From Chitinophagaceae bacterium (GTDB taxonomy: Bacteria; Bacteroidota; Bacteroidia; Chitinophagales; Chitinophagaceae), in assembly GCA_017307735.1 (NCBI GenBank), contig JAFKGR010000004.1, positions 274,360 to 338,359 of the forward strand: a DNA stretch of 64,000 nt, given 5' to 3'. The translations under genes and the position numbers were made by a program. The notes under the pieces are model-generated. The model saw only the letters and a list, made by a program, of their open reading frames with translations. It ran no database searches and was not told the DNA's origin. Positions 51,696-60,325 of the stretch are shown here, one piece after another; position 1 is the stretch's first letter; each line of letters starts with the position of its first letter.

Positions 51696-52736
51696 ATGGA
51701 GTTTACAGCTCAACAGATAGCTGCTCTTATTCAGGGTAGAATTGAAGGAGATCCCGAAGTAAAAGTCAGAAGTTTTGGAAGATTGGAAAATGCAACAGCA
51801 GGCCAGATTGCTTTTTTTTCAAATCCCAAATATGAAGAATACCTGTATTCTACACAGGCCTCCATCATTATTGTCAATGAATCTCTCGAGCCTGAACATC
51901 CGATCGGCGCCACATTGATTAAAGTGAAAGATGCCTATTCCGCTTTTGCATCCTTGCTTTCGGAATATGAAAAGATAAAGAGGCAAAACCTGGTGGGAAT
52001 CCAGCAACCTGTTTTTATTCACCCGACGGCGAAGATTGGTGACAATGTATTTATCGGAGCGTTTTCTTATATCGGTGAAAATGTAGTGATCAGAGATCAT
52101 GTGAAAATCTATCCGCAGGTGTTTTTAGGAAGCAATGTGGTGATTGATCATGATTCGATTTTATTTGCCGCAGTCAAAGTGCAACATGACTGCGTTATCG
52201 GAAGCCATGTGTCTATCCATGCAGGCACAGTGATAGGCAGCGATGGATTCGGATACGCGCCCCAGGCCGATGGCACTTATAAAAAAATTCCTCAGATTGG
52301 AAATGTGGTAATTGAAGATAATGTTGAGATTGGCTCTAACTGCACCATCGACCGATCAACCATTGGTTCCACTGTAATCAGGGCCGGAGCCAAACTGGAC
52401 AATTTGATTCAAATTGCGCACAATGTCGAAATCGGGAATAATACGGTCATTGCTGCCCAAAGCGGAATCAGCGGGAGTACCAAGGTTGGGAAGAATGTGA
52501 TGATTGGCGGCCAGGTCGGAATCGTGGGACACATCCAGATTGCAGATGGTGCTAAAATCAATGCCCAGAGCGGAGTGAGTAAATCTATCAAGCAGGAAAA
52601 TATGGCTGTAACCGGAACGCCTGCCTTTGAATATACCCACGCGTTGCGCAGCCAAAGCCTGAGCCGCAACCTGCCCACTCTTGAAAAACGAATCAAAGAA
52701 TTGGAAGATCTGGTAGCCGAACTCAGAAAGAAATAA
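51696..52736 (+). CDS. lpxD: UDP-3-O-acylglucosamine N-acyltransferase LpxD
   Basis: This 346-residue trimeric lipid A enzyme has an N-terminal uridine-binding domain (1-100, [12 protein letters not shown]...[12 protein letters not shown]) and a left-handed beta-helix of hexapeptide repeats (about 110-300). The repeats include [21 protein letters not shown], the catalytic-site [26 protein letters not shown] and HNVEIGNN (His). A C-terminal helix ends the protein. It transfers the second acyl chain in lipid A synthesis in the cytoplasm. The usual partner genes lpxC-fabZ and lpxA are not found downstream in this window. Confidence 0.95.
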   Translation: MEFTAQQIAALIQGRIEGDPEVKVRSFGRLENATAGQIAFFSNPKYEEYLYSTQASIIIVNESLEPEHPIGATLIKVKDAYSAFASLLSEYEKIKRQNLVGIQQPVFIHPTAKIGDNVFIGAFSYIGENVVIRDHVKIYPQVFLGSNVVIDHDSILFAAVKVQHDCVIGSHVSIHAGTVIGSDGFGYAPQADGTYKKIPQIGNVVIEDNVEIGSNCTIDRSTIGSTVIRAGAKLDNLIQIAHNVEIGNNTVIAAQSGISGSTKVGKNVMIGGQVGIVGHIQIADGAKINAQSGVSKSIKQENMAVTGTPAFEYTHALRSQSLSRNLPTLEKRIKELEDLVAELRKK

Positions 52737-53047
52737 ACGAAATCACCCGACTTTATTTTTTACCTTAGCCTTTCATGTAATTTTTAATCATTACGTTGAA
52801 AAACCTTTGCAGGATGGATGGCCAGAGTTATGATCCATTTAAACCATTTAAGATTTGAGAAGAAAGATAGTGGGCGCTTTGCGTATAGTGATTGTACCCA
52901 AAGTTGATTCGCGTGCGCCACTGCACACTAACTGGCTAATAGCAAATGGGCAAATGCCATGGAAAGGAAAAGAGCTGACAATCCAAAAAAGAACGAATAA
53001 AAAAATAAAACGAAAAGAATAGTTTAGAAAAGGAGAAACAGAAAATT
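52737..53047. other. 311-base spacer between lpxD and the CoA-transferase gene
   Basis: No convincing gene was seen. A 55-codon frame (52855-53022) with only a TTG start and a Lys/Arg-rich end is open but has no family signature. There is no clear hairpin terminator. The last bases hold AAGGAG 12 bases before the next ATG, one of the few Shine-Dalgarno-like sites of the window. Confidence 0.4.
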
Positions 53048-54253
53048 ATGTTAGAAGGAGTAAAAGTGTTGAGTTTTACGCACTATATGCAGGGGCCGTC
53101 GGCAGTGCAGATGCTTGCAGATAACGGAGCCGATGTTATCAAAATTGAAAGGAGAGAAGGCGCTTACGAAAGATTCTGGTCGGGAATGGATACTTACAAA
53201 AATGGGGTGAGTGTTTTTTTTCTTCTTGCCAATCGAAATCAGAGAAGCCTTGCCATCGATTTGCGTTCGGATGAAGGAAGAGAGGTTATATACAAACTGA
53301 TCAAAGAAACAGATGTGGTAGTTGAAAATTACAGGCCGGGTGCGATGGAACGTTTGGGATTGGGATACGAAAAATTGAAAGAAATAAATCCGCGATTGAT
53401 TTATTGTTCATGTTCCGGTTTTGGATCTGACGGGCCTTATGTCAATAATCCCGGACAGGATTTGTTGCTGCAATCTTTGAGTGGGCTGATGTCATTGTCA
53501 GGAAGAAAAAACGATCCTCCGGTTCCTGTGGGTACAGCAGTGGTTGATCAGCACGGCGCTGTGCTGGCAGCATTTGGCGTTGTCACTGCCCTGTTCAACC
53601 GCGAACGAACCGGCAAAGGATGTAAAATAGACAGCAGCCTTTTGAATTCTGCTCTCGATCTTCAATGTGAATCTTTGGGATATTTTTTAAACAAAGGTGA
53701 GATGTGGGACAGATGTGCTACCGGATTGGCAAGCCGGATCCATCAATCGCCTTATGGAGTTTATAAAACCAAAGACGGATACCTCACTGTATCGAATACA
53801 CCGGTTGAAAAACTTTCGGAAATTCTGCATTCCGAACCGCTTTCACATTATACTTCCAAAGATCAGATGAGCAAAAGGGAAGAGATTGATTTAATCTTTA
53901 GTGAAATCATGGAAACAAAGACAACTGAAGAATGGGAAAAGTTTTTTACCGAAAACAAAATCTGGTTTGCTCCTGTGAATACTTATGAAGATGTGGTGAA
54001 AGATCCTCAGGTGGAGTGGAATAGGATCATTGTAAAATATGACCACCCCGATGCAGGAGAGATTCGCCTGGTCAATCATCCGTTGCGGTTTGATGGGAAA
54101 GCGCCTGGGCAAAGATTGCCACAACCGGCTATCGGCGAACATTCTGTGGAAATACTAAAACATCTTGGGTACAGCAATGAAAAAATTGAAGAGATGCTGA
54201 ACGAAAAAGTTATTGTTTCAAATTCGAGAAAAGCAAAAAATGATCAGGCTTGA
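53048..54253 (+). CDS. Family III CoA-transferase (CaiB/BaiF type)
   Basis: This 401-residue CaiB/BaiF-family protein moves CoA between carboxylic acids. It opens with LEGVKVLSFTHYMQGPSAVQMLADNGADVIKIE, and has the family block ENYRPGAMERLGLGYEKL. The catalytic Asp is in NPGQDLLLQSLSGLMSL near residue 140, as in formyl-CoA transferase. The acyl substrate is unknown. The stop codon overlaps the ATG of the enoyl-CoA hydratase gene by 14 bases, so the two enzymes are coupled and likely act in one acyl-CoA pathway. A Shine-Dalgarno-like AAGGAG precedes the start. Confidence 0.9.
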   Translation: MLEGVKVLSFTHYMQGPSAVQMLADNGADVIKIERREGAYERFWSGMDTYKNGVSVFFLLANRNQRSLAIDLRSDEGREVIYKLIKETDVVVENYRPGAMERLGLGYEKLKEINPRLIYCSCSGFGSDGPYVNNPGQDLLLQSLSGLMSLSGRKNDPPVPVGTAVVDQHGAVLAAFGVVTALFNRERTGKGCKIDSSLLNSALDLQCESLGYFLNKGEMWDRCATGLASRIHQSPYGVYKTKDGYLTVSNTPVEKLSEILHSEPLSHYTSKDQMSKREEIDLIFSEIMETKTTEEWEKFFTENKIWFAPVNTYEDVVKDPQVEWNRIIVKYDHPDAGEIRLVNHPLRFDGKAPGQRLPQPAIGEHSVEILKHLGYSNEKIEEMLNEKVIVSNSRKAKNDQA

Positions 54254-55004
54254 AAAATTACCAGGAAGGATTGCAGTGTTGTATTTGGATAATCCACCTT
54301 TGAATATTCTAAATCTTCAAATGACGGGTCAGCTTATTGATCTGACAACCCAAATTGAAAATGACGATGAAATCCGGGTTCTGATCATTACAGGTGCTGG
54401 AGAAAAAGCATTTTGTGCCGGAGCGGACATCAAAGAATTTGTAGCGGTGAGAGATCATGTGGTTGAGAAAAAACTTCGCAGGGAAAATGAGGCATTGCTG
54501 AAAATTGAAAATCTTTCAAAACCTGTAATAGCTGCAATTAATGGCGTTGCTCTTGGAGGAGGATGCGAAATTGCGCTGGCTTGTGATATCCGGTTTATGG
54601 ATGAGGATTTAAAGATGGGTTTACCGGAAGTCAAATTGGGCGTTTTTCCCGGAAGTGGCGGGCTTTACCGGCTTCCGGAGATTGTAGGCATTTCGCACGC
54701 GATGGAACTGATGTACACCGGCGAGATGATTTCAGCACAAGAAGCTTTCAGAATCGGATTGATAAATCACATTACCGAACCTCATCACGCACTTTCTTCC
54801 GCAAAAGAACTTGCTGAAAAAATTGCAAAGCAACCCAAACATTCTCTTTCTTTTATCAAACAGGGCGTACGGAGATCGATGGAGTTGAACCGGCATGATG
54901 CCATTGAATACAATCTTGAATTGAGCGACAAAGTTTTTAAAACGGAAGATTGTGATGAGGGAGTCAAAGCATTTTTTGAAAAGCGTGCACCACATTTTAA
55001 ATAG
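54240..55004 (+). CDS. Enoyl-CoA hydratase/isomerase family protein
   Basis: This 254-residue crotonase-fold protein has the oxyanion-hole segments KAFCAGADIKEF near 63-74 and NGVALGGGCEIALACDIRF near 106. The catalytic Glu region is GLPEVKLGVFPGSGGLYRLP. The family hydrates enoyl-CoA esters or carries out related isomerase and lyase reactions. The start is the ATG at 54240, not an in-frame TTG nine codons upstream, which would lie deep in the CoA-transferase gene. It overlaps that gene by 14 bases and is nine bases before the GH88 gene. Confidence 0.9.
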   Translation: MIRLEKLPGRIAVLYLDNPPLNILNLQMTGQLIDLTTQIENDDEIRVLIITGAGEKAFCAGADIKEFVAVRDHVVEKKLRRENEALLKIENLSKPVIAAINGVALGGGCEIALACDIRFMDEDLKMGLPEVKLGVFPGSGGLYRLPEIVGISHAMELMYTGEMISAQEAFRIGLINHITEPHHALSSAKELAEKIAKQPKHSLSFIKQGVRRSMELNRHDAIEYNLELSDKVFKTEDCDEGVKAFFEKRAPHFK

Positions 55005-55013
55005 TTGTAAAGA

Positions 55014-56153
55014 ATGGTTGAACCGGGATCAGCGTTGAAGAATGTTTTTGAAAGGGGCCTGAAAAAAGTAGAGTTTCTTTTCGTGAAGTTGAAGGGGAAA
55101 TTTCCTCACATTACTGAGAAAGGAAAATGGCTGACCAATGCGAATGGACATTGGACAGGTGGTTTCTGGACAGGTCTTTTATGGATGGATTCAATGTATA
55201 ACCAAAGCGGAATCATTGATAAAACAACTGCACTGAATCAGGCTAAAAAACTGAAGGTTCGGATCAGCGACAACAAAACCCATGACATGGGATTTATTTT
55301 CGGTCCGAGTTGTGTATTTGGAAATCGTATTCAACCCGATGATGAATTGGCGGACATGGCTGTGAAGAGTTCATACAACCTGCTTGATTTGTTTGAAGAG
55401 AAAACAGGATTGATACAGGCCTGGCGTGAACCGGGATATGAGGGAGTAGCTATTGTGGACACGATTATGAATATTCCGCTGATGATTTGGGCGGGCAAAC
55501 GATCGAAGGATAAAAAACTATTTGATACCGGAATGATAGCTGCTGATCATATTCAGAAAGAGTTTATCCGGAAAGACCATTCTGTTTTTCACATGGTACG
55601 CTGGGATACGAAATCTTATAAAGTTATTGAGCGGACAACGCATCAGGGTTACAGACCAGATACCTGCTGGTCGCGCGGGCAGGCATGGGCGCTTTATGGA
55701 TTCTCTAACATGTACCGTTACACGGAGAATAAAAAATATTTGGAAACTTCTCAAAAACTGAGTGATTTTTTCTGGAGGAATACCGATGATGATTCTCACC
55801 TTCCGAGATGGGATTTCTTTTTTAAAAATAATGTTGAAGAGCCTTTGGATACTTCGGCAGCTTCTATTGCCGCTACCGGGATGATTCTTTTGTCAAAGTT
55901 ATTATCGGACCAAAATGAAAGAGAAGAAGCAAATCTTTGGAAAGAAAGAGCAGAGGAAATTATTCAAGCACTCATAAAAAAATATTTCAATGACAATCCG
56001 GATTCCTACGGAATCATTAAAGGAGTAACTGTTGATAAGCCGCGCAATTCAGGGATCAACGAATCATCCATGTACGGAGATTATTATTTTATGGAAGCGT
56101 TATACCGGTTGTTGAATTATGATAAGGAAGCAATGACAAACAAGTTGTATTGA
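55014..56153 (+). CDS. GH88 family unsaturated uronyl hydrolase
   Basis: This 379-residue alpha6/alpha6-barrel hydrolase has HWTGGFWTGLLWM near residue 44 and the general acid region VAIVDTIMNIPLMIWA near 145. The RTTHQGYRPDTCWSRGQAWALYGF block is near residue 205. GH88 enzymes split the unsaturated uronic acid left at the non-reducing end of oligosaccharides by polysaccharide lyases, giving a keto-uronate. No signal peptide is present, so it works in the cytoplasm on imported oligosaccharides. Downstream are an MFS carrier, KDG kinase and KDPG aldolase, which complete the route. The isomerase/dehydrogenase KduI/KduD step is not encoded nearby. Confidence 0.9.
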   Translation: MVEPGSALKNVFERGLKKVEFLFVKLKGKFPHITEKGKWLTNANGHWTGGFWTGLLWMDSMYNQSGIIDKTTALNQAKKLKVRISDNKTHDMGFIFGPSCVFGNRIQPDDELADMAVKSSYNLLDLFEEKTGLIQAWREPGYEGVAIVDTIMNIPLMIWAGKRSKDKKLFDTGMIAADHIQKEFIRKDHSVFHMVRWDTKSYKVIERTTHQGYRPDTCWSRGQAWALYGFSNMYRYTENKKYLETSQKLSDFFWRNTDDDSHLPRWDFFFKNNVEEPLDTSAASIAATGMILLSKLLSDQNEREEANLWKERAEEIIQALIKKYFNDNPDSYGIIKGVTVDKPRNSGINESSMYGDYYFMEALYRLLNYDKEAMTNKLY

Positions 56154-56180
56154 TTTTTACATATTAAATTTTTATACGGA

Positions 56181-57467
56181 ATGCAAACAGAAGAATCGGT
56201 TTTAAGAAAGCTCAATAAGAGGATTCTTTTGTTTTTGATGCTTTGTTATTTTGTTTCCATTCTCGACAGGGCGAATATAAGTGTGGCTTCATTGACCATG
56301 AATCAGGCGCTGGGCTTTAGTCCGGCGGTATATGGTTTTGGTGCGGGCATATTTTTCTTTGGTTATTTTCTGTTTGAAGTTCCGAGTAATATTATTCTCG
56401 GCAAAGTAGGGGCTCCTATATGGATCGCGCGGATCATGACAACCTGGGGTATCGTGACAGTGTTCATGATATTGATTCACAACAGCACCTCCTTTTTTAC
56501 CATGCGTTTTTTATTGGGAGTAGCGGAAGCAGGATTTTATCCGGGAGTTATTTATTATTTATCGCAATTTTATCCGAAGGAACACAGAACTAAAGCCATA
56601 GGTTGGTTTCAGCTTGCCTCACCGGTAGCGCTGATGATTGGCACACCCGCCATCGGATTGATTTTGAGCCTGCACGGAACCCTGGGATTTGAGGGGTGGC
56701 AATTGATATTTTTATTGACAGGCATTCCTGCAATTATTTTGGGTGTGACGTGTTTCTTTTATCTGAAACCCTCTTTTCAAAAAGTGAAATGGTTGACGGG
56801 CGAAGAGAAAAGCTGGCTCGAGTCGCGTCTGCAAAGTGAAAGGGAAACCAGGACATTTGCCCATCTCAAATTTTATCAGGTATTCAGCAAACCGCAGGTT
56901 TGGCTGGCTACTTTTTTGTTATTTGCCATCAACGTCGGATTTAATGGTGTCGCATTTTGGACACCGCAGATTATTAAATCCATCGGTGCAGAAAGTAATT
57001 TGGAAGCAAGTGTTTTATCCGGAATTCCTTATTTCGTCGCAGCCGTTTCCATTGTGCTTGTCTCAAGGCATTCAGATAAAACCGGCGAGCGAAAGTTGCA
57101 TGTCGTCTTTTGTTTGCTGGCTTCAGGATTAGGATTTCTCTTGAGTTCGGTGGCCACTCAGCCATACCTGATGTTGACAGCATTGTCGATTGCCACCGCC
57201 GGATTGTTGTCAGCCATGCCACCGTTATGGACTTTTCCGATTGCCATGTTTGAAGGCGTGGCGGCTGCAACAGCGATAGCCACCATCAATTCGTTTGGCG
57301 TATTGGGTGGTATTGCAGGGCCGAATATTCTTGGGTTTGTGACGAATCTTACGGGTAAACTTTCCGCAGGATTGATGGCAGTGGCCGTAATCATGTTGTC
57401 CGGAAGTTTTGTAGCGTTGTATTTGAAAGTGCCTGGGAAAAATATGATGAAAATGAAATCTAACTAA
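56181..57467 (+). CDS. ACS family MFS transporter (hexuronate/organic anion type)
   Basis: This 428-residue protein has twelve predicted helices and the anion:cation symporter family signatures: LCYFVSILDRANISVASLTMN near residue 20, FGAGIFFFGYFLFEVPSN, and VAEAGFYPGVIYYLSQFYP near 115. Relatives carry hexuronates, glucarate or galactonate with protons. Position between GH88 and the KDG kinase genes suggests hexuronate or an unsaturated uronate as the substrate. It begins 27 bases after GH88, so it is in one operon with the three genes before it. Confidence 0.88.
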   Translation: MQTEESVLRKLNKRILLFLMLCYFVSILDRANISVASLTMNQALGFSPAVYGFGAGIFFFGYFLFEVPSNIILGKVGAPIWIARIMTTWGIVTVFMILIHNSTSFFTMRFLLGVAEAGFYPGVIYYLSQFYPKEHRTKAIGWFQLASPVALMIGTPAIGLILSLHGTLGFEGWQLIFLLTGIPAIILGVTCFFYLKPSFQKVKWLTGEEKSWLESRLQSERETRTFAHLKFYQVFSKPQVWLATFLLFAINVGFNGVAFWTPQIIKSIGAESNLEASVLSGIPYFVAAVSIVLVSRHSDKTGERKLHVVFCLLASGLGFLLSSVATQPYLMLTALSIATAGLLSAMPPLWTFPIAMFEGVAAATAIATINSFGVLGGIAGPNILGFVTNLTGKLSAGLMAVAVIMLSGSFVALYLKVPGKNMMKMKSN

Positions 57468-57577
57468 AAAATTAATTTGTTAGGTTCTGTTGTTTCTCAT
57501 AGGAACAAGGATGATTCAACTCCTGAGATTTTGTTGAACATAACGTTTTTCGTGGACTGAAAAATATCGTTTGAAAA

Positions 57578-57585
57578 TAGATTTG
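57578..57585 (+). promoter_or_regulatory. Probable -7 element TAGATTTG of kdgK
   Basis: There is an exact TAnnTTTG match, 71 bases before the kdgK ATG, within the 189-base gap after the MFS gene. It would give kdgK-kdgA a promoter of their own. Confidence 0.4.
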
Positions 57586-57656
57586 CAAAATCTTATTAGT
57601 CCGATGAATCGGATTCAAATTAACTTAGAAGTAAAATTGAAAAATCAATTATCACA

Positions 57657-58655
57657 ATGCCCAAAAGAATAGTAACGCTCGGAGAAATTCTTCTTCGTTT
57701 GTCACCGCCGGATCATCAGAGTATGAAGCAGGCGAAAGAACTGGAGATGAATTTTGGAGGAAGTGAAGCCAATGTTGCTTTGGCGCTTTGCAATTTCGGG
57801 ATGGAAGGAGTTGTCGTTTCCAAAGTTCCCGATAATGCGCTCGGACAATCAGCAATAAATCACTTTCGCCGGTATGGAGTAAATACCGATTATATTTTGA
57901 AAGGTGGAAACAGGCTGGGACTCTATTTTCTTGAATCCGGAACCTGGGCCAGGCCGTCAAAAGTGATTTATGACAGAGCACAATCCTCAATGAGCCTGGC
58001 AAAGAGAGATGAATTTGATTTTGACAAAATATTGGAAGATGCGAATTGGTTTCATACATCAGGAATTACCACCGCCATCAGTGAAGAATCTGCTGAAATA
58101 GCGCTGCAAGCCATGAAGACAGCAAAGGCAAAAGGGATAACGACCAGCTTTGATATAAATTTTCGCCAGAAAATATGGAGTGCTGAAAAAGCCAGGCCGT
58201 GGCTGACAAAGTTGTGCGAGCAGGCCGATGTGTATATCGGAAATACCGGACACGCATCCTTGTTACTGGATGTGGATTGTAGTGATACCTGTAATTATGA
58301 AAATGTTTTTTCAGCTTTGTACGACAGGTTCGGATTTAAATACATCGCCTGCACAAGCCGGAAAGTTCAAAGTGCATCGCAAAATGAAATAAGCGCTTTG
58401 GTTTCCGACGGGAAGAAAAGTTATAGGAGCAAAGAGTATTCTATATCCATCATTGACCGTGTAGGAAGCGGAGATGCCTTTGCTGCGGGATTGATTTATG
58501 GATTGCTCGACGGCCGGTCACTGGAAAATGCGGCAGCGTTTGGGATAGCTTCGTGTGCACTCAAACATACCTATCCGGGTGATGCCACTTATTCAACCGT
58601 TGAAGAAGTGGAAGCGCTGATTGATGGTAATTCTTCAGCACACGTACAGAGATAA
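57657..58655 (+). CDS. kdgK: 2-Keto-3-deoxygluconate (KDG) kinase, PfkB family
   Basis: This 332-residue PfkB-family carbohydrate kinase has an N-terminal TLGEILLRLSPPDHQSM and a substrate-binding NFGGSEANVALALCNFG (about 32-48). The catalytic-base signature is DRVGSGDAFAAGLIYGLLDG near 262-281. It phosphorylates 2-keto-3-deoxygluconate to KDPG. The neighbouring aldolase gene (44 bases downstream) acts on the product, which supports the assignment among the many PfkB kinases. Confidence 0.9.
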   Translation: MPKRIVTLGEILLRLSPPDHQSMKQAKELEMNFGGSEANVALALCNFGMEGVVVSKVPDNALGQSAINHFRRYGVNTDYILKGGNRLGLYFLESGTWARPSKVIYDRAQSSMSLAKRDEFDFDKILEDANWFHTSGITTAISEESAEIALQAMKTAKAKGITTSFDINFRQKIWSAEKARPWLTKLCEQADVYIGNTGHASLLLDVDCSDTCNYENVFSALYDRFGFKYIACTSRKVQSASQNEISALVSDGKKSYRSKEYSISIIDRVGSGDAFAAGLIYGLLDGRSLENAAAFGIASCALKHTYPGDATYSTVEEVEALIDGNSSAHVQR

Positions 58656-58699
58656 ACGACGATTTTAGTTTACAGAACTGTTTTTAAATAATTTAATAA

Positions 58700-59362
58700 A
58701 TGAAAAGAAGTAAAGAAGATATTTTAAAACAGATATTAGGACAGAAGGTATTGCCTTTGTATTTCTGTGAAGATACTGACGAGAGTATTGAAGTATTGAA
58801 GGTGCTTTACGAAGTAGGGATTCGTTCGGTGGAATATACAAACCGTGGAAAAGGAGCTTTGAAGAATTTCAAAGAAATGAGAAAGGCGTGTGATAAAGAG
58901 ATGAAAGAAATGATTCTCGGAATCGGAACGATTAAGAATGGCCAGGCAGCCAAAGAATTTATTTCTGCGGGAGCGGAATTCATTGTAAGTCCCGGCATGG
59001 TGAAAGAAGTAATAGACATCGCAAATGATCACAAACTGCTGTGCATTCCCGGCTGCATGACACCAACTGAGATTATTACTGCAGAGAATTTGGGGATCGG
59101 ATTGGTCAAACTATTCCCGGGTAGTATGCTTGGACCGGGTTATGTAAAATCAATCAAACCTCTTTTCCCCGAAATGAAATTTATGCCGACAGGCGGAGTA
59201 TCATTAAATAAGGAAAATATTCAATCGTGGTTTGATGCAGGCGTGAACGCCGTGGGGATGGGAAGCAAGCTGATCAGTAAGACAGCGCTTGAGCAAAAAG
59301 ATTATCAGGCAATCAGGAAGGCAACAGAAGAAGTGGTCCGGATTGTGAGAGAGATGGAGTGA
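58700..59362 (+). CDS. kdgA: KDPG/KHG aldolase
   Basis: This 220-residue class I aldolase of the KDPG/KHG family has the conserved VEYTNRGKGAL near residue 35, FIVSPGMV near 95, CIPGCMTPTEI near 115 and LVKLFPGSMLGPGYVKS. The Schiff-base lysine is in VKLFPG, and a PTGGVS phosphate-binding loop follows. It splits KDPG into pyruvate and glyceraldehyde-3-phosphate, the last step of the uronate route. It pairs with kdgK. No clear hairpin terminator was seen after it. Confidence 0.92.
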   Translation: MKRSKEDILKQILGQKVLPLYFCEDTDESIEVLKVLYEVGIRSVEYTNRGKGALKNFKEMRKACDKEMKEMILGIGTIKNGQAAKEFISAGAEFIVSPGMVKEVIDIANDHKLLCIPGCMTPTEIITAENLGIGLVKLFPGSMLGPGYVKSIKPLFPEMKFMPTGGVSLNKENIQSWFDAGVNAVGMGSKLISKTALEQKDYQAIRKATEEVVRIVREME

Positions 59363-59705
59363 AGCGCTATACTTTGAGAGTGCCTGAATGAGTGAGAGAA
59401 ACAGTTTTTTGGAAATATTTTAAACATTATTCCTGTCCGTTGTTTTTTTCTATATTAATTTCCTGTTTGAAACTCCATAGCTGAATATCTTAATTTAGCA
59501 AGTGAAAACTTTATAATCAATATTAAAAGCATCCGTAATAATATCTTTTTGCATCGCACGATACACCACCAGTAGTTCTCCAAATGGCGAGAAATCAAAA
59601 TGCACCGCCAAAAGATTTTCAATCCTTTCCATTTAAGATAAATTTGCAGGTCAATCAGAATTATTTCATCACCTAAAAATTCTATGTGCCGTGCCCCTGG
59701 AAAAT
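59363..59705. other. 343-base spacer before the ECF sigma gene
   Basis: No gene with support was seen. The region separates the uronate cluster from the sigma/FecR/SusC locus and contains a -7 element TAAATTTG at 59639-59646. The rest is AT-rich without recognised structure. Confidence 0.4.
59639..59646 (+). promoter_or_regulatory. Probable -7 element TAAATTTG of the ECF sigma gene
   Basis: There is an exact TAnnTTTG match, 59 bases before the preferred sigma ATG at 59706. No TTG box lies at the usual distance. Confidence 0.4.
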
Positions 59706-60254
59706 ATGATATGGGACCGTATTTCACAAGATGACAAAAATGCTTATGCAGAGGCATACCGGTTTTTATTCAACAGATTTTACAATTATGGAGTCAGATT
59801 CACAACCGATGAATTGCTGATCGAAGATGCTATCCAGGAGACACTTTTATTACTTTGGGATAAACGGGGATCTTTGTCTGAAATCAAGTATCCCTCAACC
59901 TACTTTTACAGTGTCTTTCGGAATAACCTGATCAACAGGTTGCGGTTAAAAAAGACGGAACGTTTCGGGGAAGAATTAGAAATCCTTGATTTTTCTGTTG
60001 AAGAATTCATTTTTGAAAAAGAAACTGAGATCTTGTTAAAAGGTAAACTGAAAAATGCCATTGAAGGCCTTACCTCCAGACAGCGCGAAGCCATTTATCT
60101 GCGTTTTTATGAAGGGTTGTCTTATGAAGGCGTTGCCTCAATACTTGGCATTAGCACAAAAGCTACATACAAAATAATGGCACGGGCACTCAGTCAGTTA
60201 AGGGATCTTATCGGGATTCTGGTCTTAGCCTTTTGGTATTTTTTATCAAAATAA
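59706..60254 (+). CDS. ECF RNA polymerase sigma factor
   Basis: This 182-residue ECF sigma-70 factor of the Bacteroidota FecI-like type has region 2 with LFNRFYNYGVRFT...DAIQETLLLLWDKRGSL and YFYSVFRNNLINRLR. The region 4 helix-turn-helix has LTSRQREAIYLRFYEGLSYEGVASILGISTKATYKIMARALSQLRD. The C-terminus is strongly hydrophobic (GILVLAFWYFLSK). An in-frame GTG five codons upstream is an alternative start. The next gene encodes a FecR anti-sigma, and the SusC receptor downstream is the expected outer-membrane partner of this trans-envelope signalling set. Confidence 0.88.
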   Translation: MIWDRISQDDKNAYAEAYRFLFNRFYNYGVRFTTDELLIEDAIQETLLLLWDKRGSLSEIKYPSTYFYSVFRNNLINRLRLKKTERFGEELEILDFSVEEFIFEKETEILLKGKLKNAIEGLTSRQREAIYLRFYEGLSYEGVASILGISTKATYKIMARALSQLRDLIGILVLAFWYFLSK

Positions 60255-60325
60255 ATTCAATCAAAAAAATATTTTTCATTCACGTGGGGTAAAATCCTCG
60301 TTTTTTATAACTAAAACTATATAGT

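Noticed and set aside
52855..53022. A 55-codon frame between lpxD and the CoA-transferase gene
   Set aside because: It has only a TTG start, no initiation signal, a Lys-rich end and no family resemblance.
59455..59757. A 100-codon minus-strand frame before the sigma gene
   Set aside because: It overlaps the sigma start region antisense, and its hydrophobic and aromatic composition looks like translated AT-rich spacer.
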